DNA of 64,000 nt, taken from Thermohalobaculum sp039026375. GTDB lineage: Bacteria; Pseudomonadota; Alphaproteobacteria; Rhodobacterales; Rhodobacteraceae. The notes under the pieces are model-generated. The model saw only the letters and a program-made list of their open reading frames with translations, had not been told where the DNA came from and did no database searches. Within the stretch, counting starts at the first letter, position 1; every line of letters starts with the position of its first letter. Location: the NCBI GenBank assembly GCA_039026375.1, contig JBCCML010000007.1, forward strand, positions 62,001-126,000, given 5' to 3'. The position numbers and the translations under genes were made by a program. This document shows, one piece after another, positions 8,081 to 16,953 of this stretch.

Positions 8081-10264
8081 ATGACGCGGCGTCCGCGCGG
8101 ATACCAAGACCGGGTGCATGCGTTTAAGCATGCCGAAGAGCTGCTACAGATTGGCGCTTGGTCTCTCGGGACTGGTGGTCAATTGCATCTGTCCGATGGT
8201 GCCGCTGCACTTCTCGCAGCACCGGCCGAATGGACGATAGATAGCTTCTTGGCTGTTCTAACCGCGCATGACCAGAAGATCGCACAGACCTTTTTCATCG
8301 CGGACGATCCGGGTCCGCGCGAGATCATAATAAGACTACCTGCCGCAGAAAGAGCTTTGAAGTTGATCCGGGGTGAAGGGGTCGATCCGACTTTTGGCTT
8401 CGTCAAGGACGTTACGCGGGAGGCTGCCCTAAGTTACGAGCTGTCACAGTCCGAAGAACGCCAGAGACAGTTCGAGAGCCTGTCCCAAGAGTGGCTGTGG
8501 GAGATGGATGCCTCGCACAGGTTTACGTACGTCTCCGAAACCATCGAAAAAATACTGGGCGTCCCGGCATCAGATCATCTTGGAAAGACCCGCCGAGAGC
8601 TACAGGGGGAGCGCAACGAGGCGCTCGAAATGGAGATGCACCTGGCCTGGGTCGACCAGAACAAGCCATTCCACGACTTCAGACACTGGCAAGCGGGTCC
8701 GGCTGGCAAGGAACACTACGTCAGCATCTCTGGTGAACCGATCTACAACGCGGAAGGTACCTTCTGCGGGTATCGGGGCACTGGGCATGACATGACAGGG
8801 CAACAACAGATCCGCGAAGCTCTGTTGCTGGTCAACCGGCAACTGAACTCGGCGAACAAAGCCAAGTCTGACGCGTTGTCATCATTGAAGGAAGCAAACT
8901 CGCTCCTGGAAGAACGCAATGACGAAATGGAACGCGTTCAGGAAGAAGTACGTCACAGCGCCCTACACGACGCTTTGACAGGCCTTGCCAACCGTCGATA
9001 TCTTGACAGTCGGTTGAGTGAGGCGGTGGACGAGCCCCAGAAATTGGAAGCGCCCCTCGGGGTTCTGCACGTGGACCTGGACCGCTTCAAAGAGATCAAT
9101 GACACACTCGGTCATGCGGCTGGTGATGCGGTCCTTCAGCACGTCGCCCAAACGCTGCGCAGCTCGATCGACAGCGAGGACTTTGCCGCACGGGTCGGAG
9201 GTGACGAGTTTGTAATTATGACAGTTGGCAAATCCGAGGACGCGCTCCTGGCGATGGCACAAACGATCATTGATCGGTTGGCTCGTCCTTTCATCTTCAA
9301 GGATCGCGAGTGCTGGTTTGGCGCGAGTGTCGGCATTGCAATTGCCAAAGGGCAAATCAGCCATGCGCGTGGTCTCCTCGCGCAGGCAGACATGGCGCTG
9401 TACCGGGCAAAGCGCCGTGGTCGAGGGTGCGCGGAGGTCTTCTCTGAGGATGTTCAGCGAGAAATCCTGCATCAGAAGAGGTTGGCCGACGGCATTCAGG
9501 GAGGTCTCGACCGCGGTGAGTTCATTCCTTGGTATCAACCGCAAATCGACACGCGCGATTTTAAGATTTGCGGCTTGGAAGCACTCGCGCGTTGGCAGCC
9601 ACCGATCGGCGAGCCGAAAACACCAGACGTGTTCTTGAACGTTGCTGCCGACCTTAACAAAGTGCAGGCGATCGACCGAATGATCCTTGAACGTGCAGTA
9701 GCTGACCTTGCTGGTTGGGATCGAACCGGGGTCAATGTCCCACGCCTTTCAGTGAACGTTTCCGCGCGCCGGTTAGTCGAACCTGATCTTGTCGAAAGCC
9801 TGCGAGAATTGAGCCCGCCCACCGGGCGGTTGGCCTTTGAACTGCTCGAATCCGTTTTTTTGGATGATCTGGAGCAGTCAATGTCTTGGAATATCGATGC
9901 GTTAAAATCGATGGGGATAGACATTGAGTTGGACGATTTTGGCTCGGGTCACGCGTCAATCGTCAGCCTCGTCAAACTCGCACCTGACGCCATCAAGATT
10001 GACCGCCGCATGATTGCTGGTGTGACCTTGGACAACGCGCACCGGGACTTGGCAGAAGCGCTTATCGGAATTGGAAAAACGTTGGGCGTTCGGGTTGTGG
10101 CAGAGGGCGTAGAGACCCTGGAGCAAGCAGTGCTGTTGGCCGGCTTAGGGTGTGATGTTTTGCAAGGCTATCTGATCGCAAAGCCAATGCACGCAGATGC
10201 GGTCCCAAGGTTCATCGCAGATTGGCGTGATCCTCGGCAAACGAGTGCAGCCGTTGCGGGCTAA
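8081..10264 (+). CDS. PAS-GGDEF-EAL cyclic-di-GMP turnover protein
   Basis: 727-aa cytosolic signalling protein. Residues about 135-245 form a PAS domain (SQEWLWEMDASHRFTYVS), followed by a coiled-coil linker (SLKEANSLLEERNDEMERV). The GGDEF domain (about 285-445) keeps the intact ARVGGDEFVIM catalytic loop. The EAL domain (about 465-710) keeps CGLEALARWQP and the downstream LDDFGSGHASI metal segment, so both synthase and phosphodiesterase activities are possible. The allosteric inhibition RxxD motif is not seen: the Arg position five residues ahead of the loop is Asp (DSED). No membrane segment, so the input is probably a cytosolic ligand or redox cue. Confidence 0.9.
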   Translation: MTRRPRGYQDRVHAFKHAEELLQIGAWSLGTGGQLHLSDGAAALLAAPAEWTIDSFLAVLTAHDQKIAQTFFIADDPGPREIIIRLPAAERALKLIRGEGVDPTFGFVKDVTREAALSYELSQSEERQRQFESLSQEWLWEMDASHRFTYVSETIEKILGVPASDHLGKTRRELQGERNEALEMEMHLAWVDQNKPFHDFRHWQAGPAGKEHYVSISGEPIYNAEGTFCGYRGTGHDMTGQQQIREALLLVNRQLNSANKAKSDALSSLKEANSLLEERNDEMERVQEEVRHSALHDALTGLANRRYLDSRLSEAVDEPQKLEAPLGVLHVDLDRFKEINDTLGHAAGDAVLQHVAQTLRSSIDSEDFAARVGGDEFVIMTVGKSEDALLAMAQTIIDRLARPFIFKDRECWFGASVGIAIAKGQISHARGLLAQADMALYRAKRRGRGCAEVFSEDVQREILHQKRLADGIQGGLDRGEFIPWYQPQIDTRDFKICGLEALARWQPPIGEPKTPDVFLNVAADLNKVQAIDRMILERAVADLAGWDRTGVNVPRLSVNVSARRLVEPDLVESLRELSPPTGRLAFELLESVFLDDLEQSMSWNIDALKSMGIDIELDDFGSGHASIVSLVKLAPDAIKIDRRMIAGVTLDNAHRDLAEALIGIGKTLGVRVVAEGVETLEQAVLLAGLGCDVLQGYLIAKPMHADAVPRFIADWRDPRQTSAAVAG

Positions 10265-10286
10265 TCACTCCGACCAGCCCAACAAG

Positions 10287-10901
10287 TTAATCCGTCATTT
10301 CACACAAGAAGCGGTAAACAGTTACTCGGCCAGCGATCAGGCCGATCTTAGTCAGGGCATCTAATGCAGGTTCGGTTGCATCATTGGTGATCGTCTCGAC
10401 CAGAAGACACGCATCGATGCGGTTGTCGCCGCCGCGGAGTTGTTCTTCACGCGTTGGGGGGTATTCGGTGCTGGCCGCTGCCCAACTTTCAACACGTGCT
10501 ACACCTGGGACTGCCGCCAAAAGGTCTAAGATCGGCTGCTTGGCTGGCGCCTCCAGCAGAACTGAAAAAGCGAAACTGCCGTAAAGGTGTCCAGCGCGTC
10601 GTGAGACCTGACAGATCGTTCTGCTCATGTTTTGGAAGCTGCCCGACATAACGTCCTTTGTCGCCGGCGTCGGATGGTTCAGGCGGTCCAGGTATGCCTC
10701 GCTCGTTAGCACGCTTGGCTCTGTGACCTCGTAATAGGTAAAGTATTCCGGTGAATGGCCCTCGGCCCGCCACCTTCGACCCCTAACGAACCCCGGGATA
10801 CTCAGTCGTTCCGGAAGATGTTCGTCCCGATACCATGCCTCGTACTTCTCTTCATGCCCCGGTAGGCAGTCGTTCCAAAGCGCTAAGATGCCGTTGGTCA
10901 T
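10287..10901 (-). CDS. Uncharacterised protein, likely ferredoxin-like (EthD/DUF4286 type)
   Basis: 204 aa. The opening MTNGILALWNDC and the segments EKYEAWYRDEHLPERLSIPGF and TYYEVTEPSVLTSEAYLDRL are typical of dimeric alpha-beta-barrel proteins that handle small aromatic or lactone-like substrates. The ATG overlaps the stop of the upstream enolase-superfamily gene by 4 nt, so it is the last gene of a coupled three-gene operon. A catabolic accessory role is inferred from this context only; no active-site residue can be named. Confidence 0.6.
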   Translation of the reverse strand: MTNGILALWNDCLPGHEEKYEAWYRDEHLPERLSIPGFVRGRRWRAEGHSPEYFTYYEVTEPSVLTSEAYLDRLNHPTPATKDVMSGSFQNMSRTICQVSRRAGHLYGSFAFSVLLEAPAKQPILDLLAAVPGVARVESWAAASTEYPPTREEQLRGGDNRIDACLLVETITNDATEPALDALTKIGLIAGRVTVYRFLCEMTD

Positions 10902-11992
10902 CTCGGATCTCGGTAGAGGCAGTCTGTGAACAACTCGGCGCGGAAGTCCATTCCGTGTCCTGGGCGGTCTGGTGCTCGCATATGTCCTGCCGAGATCGGT
11001 AGCGGATCAACCCAAAGATGATCGTACCAACCCATCCATTCCAGCCAATCCGGGTTGGGGATCGATGCTGTCAGGTGCGAGGATAGCTCGGGAAACATAT
11101 GCGGGGCGATGGTAAGCCCAGAACGGTTTGCATCCTCCGCCACGCGCCGCAGGCCGGTGTAGCCGCCGCGCATGATGTCCGGCTGCAGAATTGGAACCTT
11201 GCCGCTCTCGAAGAAGCGGGCAAGGTCGTACGACAGGAATTGGTTTTCCCCACCAACAACGGGCGTCTCAATGGCATCGGCCACCCGGTGATAGCCTGCC
11301 CAGTCATCGGCAATCACGGGCTCCTCAAGCCATGCCAGACGATAGGGATCCAGGCGCCGTCCTAGGCTGATCGCCGCATCGGCACTCAGGCCTTGGTTGA
11401 CGTCCACCATGATCTCGATGCGATCGCCCAGTGCGCCCCGCATATCGCGAACGTTCACCACATCCTCGTCCTCGGTGAACAGGTGAGCGACCTGCATTTT
11501 GATCGCTGAGAAGCCCTGATCTACGAAGCGCTGCGCTTTCTCGATCATCCCGTCGTGGCCAAGCCCGCGGTAACAGCCGGATCCGTAGACAGGCATATCG
11601 TGGTTTTGCCCGCCCCAGATCTGCCACAGGGGTTTGCCCTGTGTCCGACCGACCAAGTCCCACAACGCGATGTCCAGCGCAGAGGCGGCCATTACCGTAA
11701 TGCCCATGCGCCCGTGAATGAAATGTGCCCCCCACATCCGATCCCAAAGGGCAGCCGGATCCCCAGCGTCGGCGCCAATCAGCAATGGCGCCATCATCTC
11801 GTGAATGCATGTATCAAGGGTGCGTATGCCGGGGCCCAAAGGATGAAGGTGGCCCGTGCCAATTGTGCCGTCGCGCGCCTCGACCTCGACGACGAGCAGA
11901 TGGATCAGGTCCAGGGTCAGGAACCCTGTCTGAGGGGGATCTGCGAACGGCACTGACAGCAGGTGGGTGCGGATGTCAGCGATTTCGATCAT
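10898..11992 (-). CDS. Mandelate racemase / muconate lactonizing enzyme family protein
   Basis: Enolase-superfamily enzyme of about 364 aa starting at MIEIADIRTH; the frame is open further upstream but the 11992 ATG overlaps the SDR stop (ATGA). Mg ligands are visible in order: MVDVNQG (Asp), WLEEPV (Glu) and the GGENQF segment. A KMQVAH segment carries the probable general base lysine, and IAPHMFPEL the opposite-face histidine, a pattern of the mandelate racemase / sugar acid dehydratase subgroup. The substrate cannot be read from the sequence. It is sandwiched between an SDR and a small barrel protein in one operon. Confidence 0.85.
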   Translation of the reverse strand: MIEIADIRTHLLSVPFADPPQTGFLTLDLIHLLVVEVEARDGTIGTGHLHPLGPGIRTLDTCIHEMMAPLLIGADAGDPAALWDRMWGAHFIHGRMGITVMAASALDIALWDLVGRTQGKPLWQIWGGQNHDMPVYGSGCYRGLGHDGMIEKAQRFVDQGFSAIKMQVAHLFTEDEDVVNVRDMRGALGDRIEIMVDVNQGLSADAAISLGRRLDPYRLAWLEEPVIADDWAGYHRVADAIETPVVGGENQFLSYDLARFFESGKVPILQPDIMRGGYTGLRRVAEDANRSGLTIAPHMFPELSSHLTASIPNPDWLEWMGWYDHLWVDPLPISAGHMRAPDRPGHGMDFRAELFTDCLYRDPR

Positions 11993-12762
11993 GCGCGGTT
12001 GCTCGCGATGGTGATGCCCCCATCGATCACAATCGTCTGTCCCGTCACCCAGCTGCCGGCCGGCGATGCCAGCCAAACTGCAGCGCCCGCAATGTCATCA
12101 GGCTCGCCCAGGCGGCCCAGCGGATAGGCCGCGGTTGCAGCCGCTGACCTCTCTGGATTCTCCCAAAGCGCTTTCGCGAAGTCTGTCTTCACAAGGCCGG
12201 GCGCGATGGCATTCACGCGCACATTCGATTTTCCCCAACCGACCGCAAGCGATCTGACCATAGAGGACAGCGCCGCTTTCGATACGCCGTAGGCGGCAAT
12301 GTCATCATTGCCGCGGAGCCCGCCGATTGAAGAGATGTAGATCACAGCGCCATCGCGGCGTTCGGCCATGCCGGGAAGTACGTGCTTTGCCAGCCAAAGG
12401 TTCGACTTGACGTTGACGTCCATGATCTTGTCGAACGCGCGCTCTTCTATGTCGGTCAGCGGGCCATAGTAGGGGTTCACTGCAGCGTTCCCGACCAGCA
12501 CGTCCACCTGGCCAAAGGCCCGCGTCGTTGTCGAGATCAAGCTCTCCAGCTGATCCAGGTGCCCGACATTGCAGGGGGCGGCAATTGCCTTTCCGCCAGC
12601 GTTGGAAATCTCATGCGCAACCGCGTCGCACGCCTCGGGCGTCCTGGCTGAAACGACGACGTTGGCACCTGCCTCTGCCATCCGAACGGCAATTGCTTTG
12701 CCAATGCCTTTCGTGGCGCCGGTGACTAAGGCGCATTTTCCATCCAATCGAAACAGATCCAT
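11989..12762 (-). CDS. Short-chain dehydrogenase/reductase
   Basis: Classical SDR of about 257 aa. NAD(P)-binding TGATKGIGKAIA near residue 15, VLVGNAAVN near 88, catalytic Ser in ISSIGG and YGVSK (Tyr-x-x-x-Lys) near 155, and the C-terminal VTGQTIVIDGG. An ATG at 12762 has GGGAGG 5 nt upstream; an in-frame GTG two codons earlier is less likely. First gene of an operon with the enolase-superfamily gene and the 204-aa gene. The VSARTPEAC after beta-2 suggests NADP preference, though this is weak. Substrate unknown. Confidence 0.9.
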   Translation of the reverse strand: MDLFRLDGKCALVTGATKGIGKAIAVRMAEAGANVVVSARTPEACDAVAHEISNAGGKAIAAPCNVGHLDQLESLISTTTRAFGQVDVLVGNAAVNPYYGPLTDIEERAFDKIMDVNVKSNLWLAKHVLPGMAERRDGAVIYISSIGGLRGNDDIAAYGVSKAALSSMVRSLAVGWGKSNVRVNAIAPGLVKTDFAKALWENPERSAAATAAYPLGRLGEPDDIAGAAVWLASPAGSWVTGQTIVIDGGITIASNRA

Positions 12763-12865
12763 CGACACCTCCCGTTTTGTTTGTTGCTAAGGGACGTCCG
12801 GCTGATGGTCAAAGCAAGCTGATGATCTGTCAGGGCTAGGCGTCAGTTAGACCTTGCGCTAGGAG

Positions 12866-12883
12866 TGTCAGATAAAATGGACA
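12866..12883. promoter_or_regulatory. PpsR/CrtJ-type box at hemE
   Basis: TGTCAGATAAAATGGACA matches TGT-N12-ACA exactly and ends 9 nt before the hemE ATG. A plausible promoter overlaps it (TTAGAC at 12847, 18-bp spacer, GATAAA at 12871), so binding would block the -10. A weaker TGT-N12-TCA sits at 12828-12845. PpsR control of hemE is known in Rhodobacter; here it is inferred. Confidence 0.7.
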
Positions 12884-12892
12884 GGGGCCGGT

Positions 12893-13918
12893 ATGACCAA
12901 GAAGTTGTTGCGGGTGATTGCGGGTGAAGCGGTAGACACGCCGCCGGTTTGGCTGATGCGCCAGGCGGGGAGATATCTGCCCGAGTATCGGGAGACGCGG
13001 AAACAAGCTGGGTCGTTTCTAGACCTTTGTTACACTCCAGAGCTGGCGGAAGAGGTCACGCTGCAGCCGATCCGCCGCTATGGCTTTGACGCAGCGATCC
13101 TGTTCGCCGACATCTTACTGATCCCCCAAGCCTTGGGTATGGATCTGCGGTTCGTCGAAGGCGAAGGGCCCCGGATGGATTGGCCTAATGGCACGCCGGA
13201 CCTTGGCGCGCTGAAACCGTTGGACGAAATCGACGAGACGCTCTCACCCGTGTACGACACAGTCGCGCGACTCTCGAAGTCCTTGCCGGAAGAGACCACG
13301 CTGATCGGATTTGCCGGGGCGCCGTGGACAGTTGCGACCTACATGGTTGCAGGACGCGGGACGCCGGATCAGGCACCTGCGCGCCGCTGGATGTACAATG
13401 ATACCGGTGGGTTCGCTGACCTCATTGACCTGGTGACCGAGGCGACCATCCACTATCTGTCGCGGCAGATCGAGGCCGGAGCGGAGGTGGTCAAGGTCTT
13501 CGACAGTTGGGCATCGACACTGATCCCAACCATGTTCGATCAGTTTGCCGTCGCGCCCACAAAGCGCATCGTTGCAGAGCTCGGCCGGCGTCATCCTGGC
13601 GTGCCAGTGATTGGGTTTCCAAGGGGTGCCGGCGCAAAGTATGCGAGCTTTCCAGAGAAGACCGGGGTACACGCGATGGCTTTGGACCAATCCACGCCAT
13701 TGGCAACGGTTAGGGCCAGCTTGACGAAGCCGGTGGCGCTACAGGGGAATCTGGACCCACTGTACATGGTCCTGGGCGGTGATCCGCTGAAGGAAGCTGC
13801 GCGTCGTCTTGTCGACGAGATGCAGGGTCACCCTCACATCTTCAACCTTGGGCACGGGATCACGCCGGATGCTGATCCGTCCCATGTGGACCAATTGCTG
13901 TCTGCTATCCGAGGGTGA
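12893..13918 (+). CDS. hemE: Uroporphyrinogen decarboxylase
   Basis: Decarboxylates the four acetate side chains of uroporphyrinogen III to give coproporphyrinogen III, upstream of both heme and bacteriochlorophyll. The 341-aa product has the N-terminal signature PPVWLMRQAGRYLPEYR with the substrate-binding Arg residues, LFADILLIPQALG with the catalytic Asp, GFAGAPWTVATYM, and the C-terminal NLGHGITPD. ATG at 12893 follows AGGGGCC. A PpsR-type box overlaps its promoter, placing this step under the photosynthesis repressor. Divergent from the SDR operon. Confidence 0.97.
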   Translation: MTKKLLRVIAGEAVDTPPVWLMRQAGRYLPEYRETRKQAGSFLDLCYTPELAEEVTLQPIRRYGFDAAILFADILLIPQALGMDLRFVEGEGPRMDWPNGTPDLGALKPLDEIDETLSPVYDTVARLSKSLPEETTLIGFAGAPWTVATYMVAGRGTPDQAPARRWMYNDTGGFADLIDLVTEATIHYLSRQIEAGAEVVKVFDSWASTLIPTMFDQFAVAPTKRIVAELGRRHPGVPVIGFPRGAGAKYASFPEKTGVHAMALDQSTPLATVRASLTKPVALQGNLDPLYMVLGGDPLKEAARRLVDEMQGHPHIFNLGHGITPDADPSHVDQLLSAIRG

Positions 13919-13924
13919 GGACGG

Positions 13925-15622
13925 CTATCGCGTTTGACGTCGACGCAGGCGCATAACGCTGGCCCCGAAAGCCAACAGGCTGAGGATTGAGACGCCCAAG
14001 CCAAACGTGACCACCGCGGGTCGCACGAGTTCGACGACGTAACGGCCTGCTCCGGGCGACACCTCTAGGCTTAGCAATGGTAGCGCACCGTTGGGCTTCA
14101 GCTCCGCCCGTCCTCCGTCAGTCTCGACGATTTCCCAGTGCCGCCAGTAGCCCCTGGCGAGCGTTATGCGGCAGCCATCGGGACAGTCCGCAGACACAAC
14201 CAGCCTCGTAGGTTTGGCATCTAGCAGATCGGCTTCTCCGCCCTCGACCTGAATGGCAGGGGGCTTTTGGAATGTATAGATCGCCTGCACGAACGCTTCT
14301 GGATCGGCCGGGGGCATCTCATGTCCCAGCCACTCCAACGCGCCGCGTCGCATGTCCGTCATCCAAGCACGTGGTTCCGTTTCTGGTGGAGCGATCCACC
14401 TGGTGATCGGAGGTACGGTCACGGTGATGACGGCGACCAGACCAGCCGCCAGCACCGCGCCCCGAACCAGCGTCTGCCCTTGCGCGTTCCGGAACACTTG
14501 CCAAAGCAATGGGAGGGCCAGTGCGATTGCCAGCTCGTAGAAAACCAGGAACCTTGACGGGAATTGCACGATGCCAAGCAAGGGCAGACTTGCCCAAACC
14601 CATGAGCTGATTGGTGACACAAAGAACCAGACGAGCGCGAGCAGCGTCAGAACGACCGGGCGCACGGCGCGTGCTTCGTCTGTCGAGCACACCAAAAGCG
14701 CCAATGAGCTGAGTATCAGCAGTGGTTGAGATTGCCCCAGATAGCCAAGGGCCCAGCCGCCACTTGCAAAGTCCAACAGTCGATCGTTCCACGCATAAAC
14801 CGTCAGATGCGCGCTGTTGACGGTGTCCAAAAGACTGATCGCGGGCAGCCAGTAGACTGCCGTCAGCCCTAGCCCGATCGCGCCGGCACCCAGGGCTGTC
14901 AGGAATGCTCCAGGGAAGATCGCAAGTCTTGGGCGCCAGACCGTCAGGCAAAGCACGGCGCCGATCAGGACGCTGATCAGCAGCGTCGGCAGATGCGTTG
15001 CGGACAGTGCCGCGGTCGCAAGGGCGAACGGGTGCCACTTTCCATCGCGGACGCACCTGAGCATGCCAAACAAGAACCAGGGCACCAAGGCGCTGCCCAT
15101 CATCTCGCCAAAGGCCATGCGGACATTCCAATTGACCCCCTGGTAAGGGGCCAACATCATCAGACAGCCAGCTGCCACTGCGATTTTTGGCATGCCGAGG
15201 GCGCGACACAGCGCAGCCGTGCCAATTGCTGCCAATAGGCGGAACGCAAATGCGGCGCCCACCATCGCCTGGCCTGCATCACATCCCGGGCAGATCGTGC
15301 CGGCCAGCGACGTCATGTAAGAGCTCAACGGCGCGTAGAAGTAGTAATCTGCCGCGCCCGTCTCATGCCACAGCGATGGCAACCAGCGCGGATAGGGCGT
15401 CTGCCAGGACAGGGCTTTGCGAAACGCTGTCGTCCAGTTCAGGTGGATCTCAAGATCGAAGCCGGCTGGGATCCCAAACAGGATCGATGGTCCGAAGAAC
15501 AATAGACCGCACAGCAACAGGCACGTTGCAGACGAAAGGCGCCAAATCGGTGCTGGAGCTACATCGGCCCGGTCCTCTTCGCGTGCCGATCTATCGCCAG
15601 CAGGCCCTTCGGGGTCGGCCAT
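13925..15622 (-). CDS. Polytopic membrane protein, GT-C-like
   Basis: 565 aa with an acidic cytosolic N-terminus and roughly ten to eleven hydrophobic segments up to about residue 405, then a soluble C-terminal domain and one last membrane helix (VVTFGLGVSILSLLAFG). The early FDLEIHLNWTTAF and YYFYAPLSSYM stretches fall in the first periplasmic loop, as in GT-C glycosyltransferase-like membrane proteins. No catalytic residue can be assigned with confidence. Convergent with hemE (6-nt gap). It has no obvious link to photosynthesis; 104 bp with no visible feature separate it from hemA. Confidence 0.6.
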   Translation of the reverse strand: MADPEGPAGDRSAREEDRADVAPAPIWRLSSATCLLLCGLLFFGPSILFGIPAGFDLEIHLNWTTAFRKALSWQTPYPRWLPSLWHETGAADYYFYAPLSSYMTSLAGTICPGCDAGQAMVGAAFAFRLLAAIGTAALCRALGMPKIAVAAGCLMMLAPYQGVNWNVRMAFGEMMGSALVPWFLFGMLRCVRDGKWHPFALATAALSATHLPTLLISVLIGAVLCLTVWRPRLAIFPGAFLTALGAGAIGLGLTAVYWLPAISLLDTVNSAHLTVYAWNDRLLDFASGGWALGYLGQSQPLLILSSLALLVCSTDEARAVRPVVLTLLALVWFFVSPISSWVWASLPLLGIVQFPSRFLVFYELAIALALPLLWQVFRNAQGQTLVRGAVLAAGLVAVITVTVPPITRWIAPPETEPRAWMTDMRRGALEWLGHEMPPADPEAFVQAIYTFQKPPAIQVEGGEADLLDAKPTRLVVSADCPDGCRITLARGYWRHWEIVETDGGRAELKPNGALPLLSLEVSPGAGRYVVELVRPAVVTFGLGVSILSLLAFGASVMRLRRRQTR

Positions 15623-15726
15623 AAGCAGTCACCTGAGTAACCAAAGCCAAGGTCAGCCGGTAGATTGGCCGGGCATTCGGTATCGCTCAAGGCCTTCGGT
15701 TGAATTCTCAGGCCCGGAATCCTTGT

Positions 15727-16953
15727 CTACGCGACGGCGCGCGACAACGCACACTGGCTCCACAGATCCGAGAGCGCGGAAACCAGGTGGTCGATGTCCT
15801 CCTCGGAGTGCAGGGGGCCCGGCGTGAAGCGCAGCCGTTCGGTTCCCTTCGGCACCGTCGGATAGTTGATGGGCTGCACATAGATCCCGTAATCATCCAA
15901 CAGGATGTCCGAGATCATCTTGCACTTAACCGGATCGCCCACCATGACCGGAATGATGTGACTGGGATTATCCAGGTGCGGAATGCCGTGTCGATCCAGT
16001 TTAGACCTGAGGCTGGTCACTGCCCGCTGCTGTTGGAGGCGTTCCCAGTTGGACCACTTCAGGTGACGCACAGCGACGCGCGCCGCGGCCGCCACAGCTG
16101 GGGGCAAGGCCGTCGTGAAGATAAAGCCGCTGGAGAACGACCGGACATAGTCGCACATGGCTTTGCTGCCGCAAATGTAGCCGCCCATCGTGCCAAAGGC
16201 CTTGGCCAAGGTGCCCTCGATCACCGTCAGTCGGTCCATCAGACCTTCGCGCTCGGCGATACCGCCACCCCGCGACCCGTACATGCCGACGGCGTGGACC
16301 TCATCGAGATAGGTCATCGCGTTGTGCTTGTCCGCGACATCGCAGATCTCTGCGATTGGCGCGATATCGCCATCCATCGAGTAGACGCTTTCGAAGGCCA
16401 CCAACTTCGGGCGGCCGGGCTCTACCTGAGACAGCTTGCGGTCCAGATCTTCGACGTCGTTGTGCTTCCAGATGACCTTATCGGCACGCGAGTGACGGAT
16501 GCCTTCAATCATCGAGGCGTGATTGAGCGCGTCGGAGAAGATCATGCAACCGGGCAGCGTGGCCCCAAGTGTCCCGAGTGCCGCGAAGTTCGATACGTAG
16601 CCGCTGGTGAAAAGCAGGGCATCTTCCTTCAGATGCAGATCCGCCAGTTCTTTCTCCAGCAGGACATGCTGATGGTTTGTGCCAGAGATATTGCGCGTCC
16701 CACCAGCGCCGGCGCCGCAGGCCTGGACCGTCTCGATCATGGCGTTCTGCACGGCCTCGTGCTGACCCATGCCCAGGTAGTCGTTGGAACACCACACGGT
16801 TACCTCATGGGTGCCGTGATTGCCGCCTTCGCCTAAGTGCCGCGTGGCCTTTGGAAAGCTGCCCGACTGACGTTCCAGTTCAGCGAAGACCCGATAGTTG
16901 CCCTCTTCACGCAAGGCATCCAGGCGCACCTTGAAATAGCCCTCATAATCCAT
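15727..16953 (-). CDS. hemA: 5-aminolevulinate synthase
   Basis: PLP enzyme condensing glycine and succinyl-CoA, the committed step of tetrapyrrole synthesis in alphaproteobacteria. The 408-aa product carries VWCSNDYLGMG, the glycine-rich GAGAGGTRNISG, FSDALNHASMIEGIR, YLDEVHAVGMYG with the PLP-ring Asp, and the Schiff-base lysine in EGTLAKAFGT near residue 247. ATG follows GGAGGG and overlaps the puhE stop by 11 nt, so it is expressed as the last gene of the puh/acsF operon, tying ALA supply to photosynthesis gene transcription. Confidence 0.97.
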   Translation of the reverse strand: MDYEGYFKVRLDALREEGNYRVFAELERQSGSFPKATRHLGEGGNHGTHEVTVWCSNDYLGMGQHEAVQNAMIETVQACGAGAGGTRNISGTNHQHVLLEKELADLHLKEDALLFTSGYVSNFAALGTLGATLPGCMIFSDALNHASMIEGIRHSRADKVIWKHNDVEDLDRKLSQVEPGRPKLVAFESVYSMDGDIAPIAEICDVADKHNAMTYLDEVHAVGMYGSRGGGIAEREGLMDRLTVIEGTLAKAFGTMGGYICGSKAMCDYVRSFSSGFIFTTALPPAVAAAARVAVRHLKWSNWERLQQQRAVTSLRSKLDRHGIPHLDNPSHIIPVMVGDPVKCKMISDILLDDYGIYVQPINYPTVPKGTERLRFTPGPLHSEEDIDHLVSALSDLWSQCALSRAVA

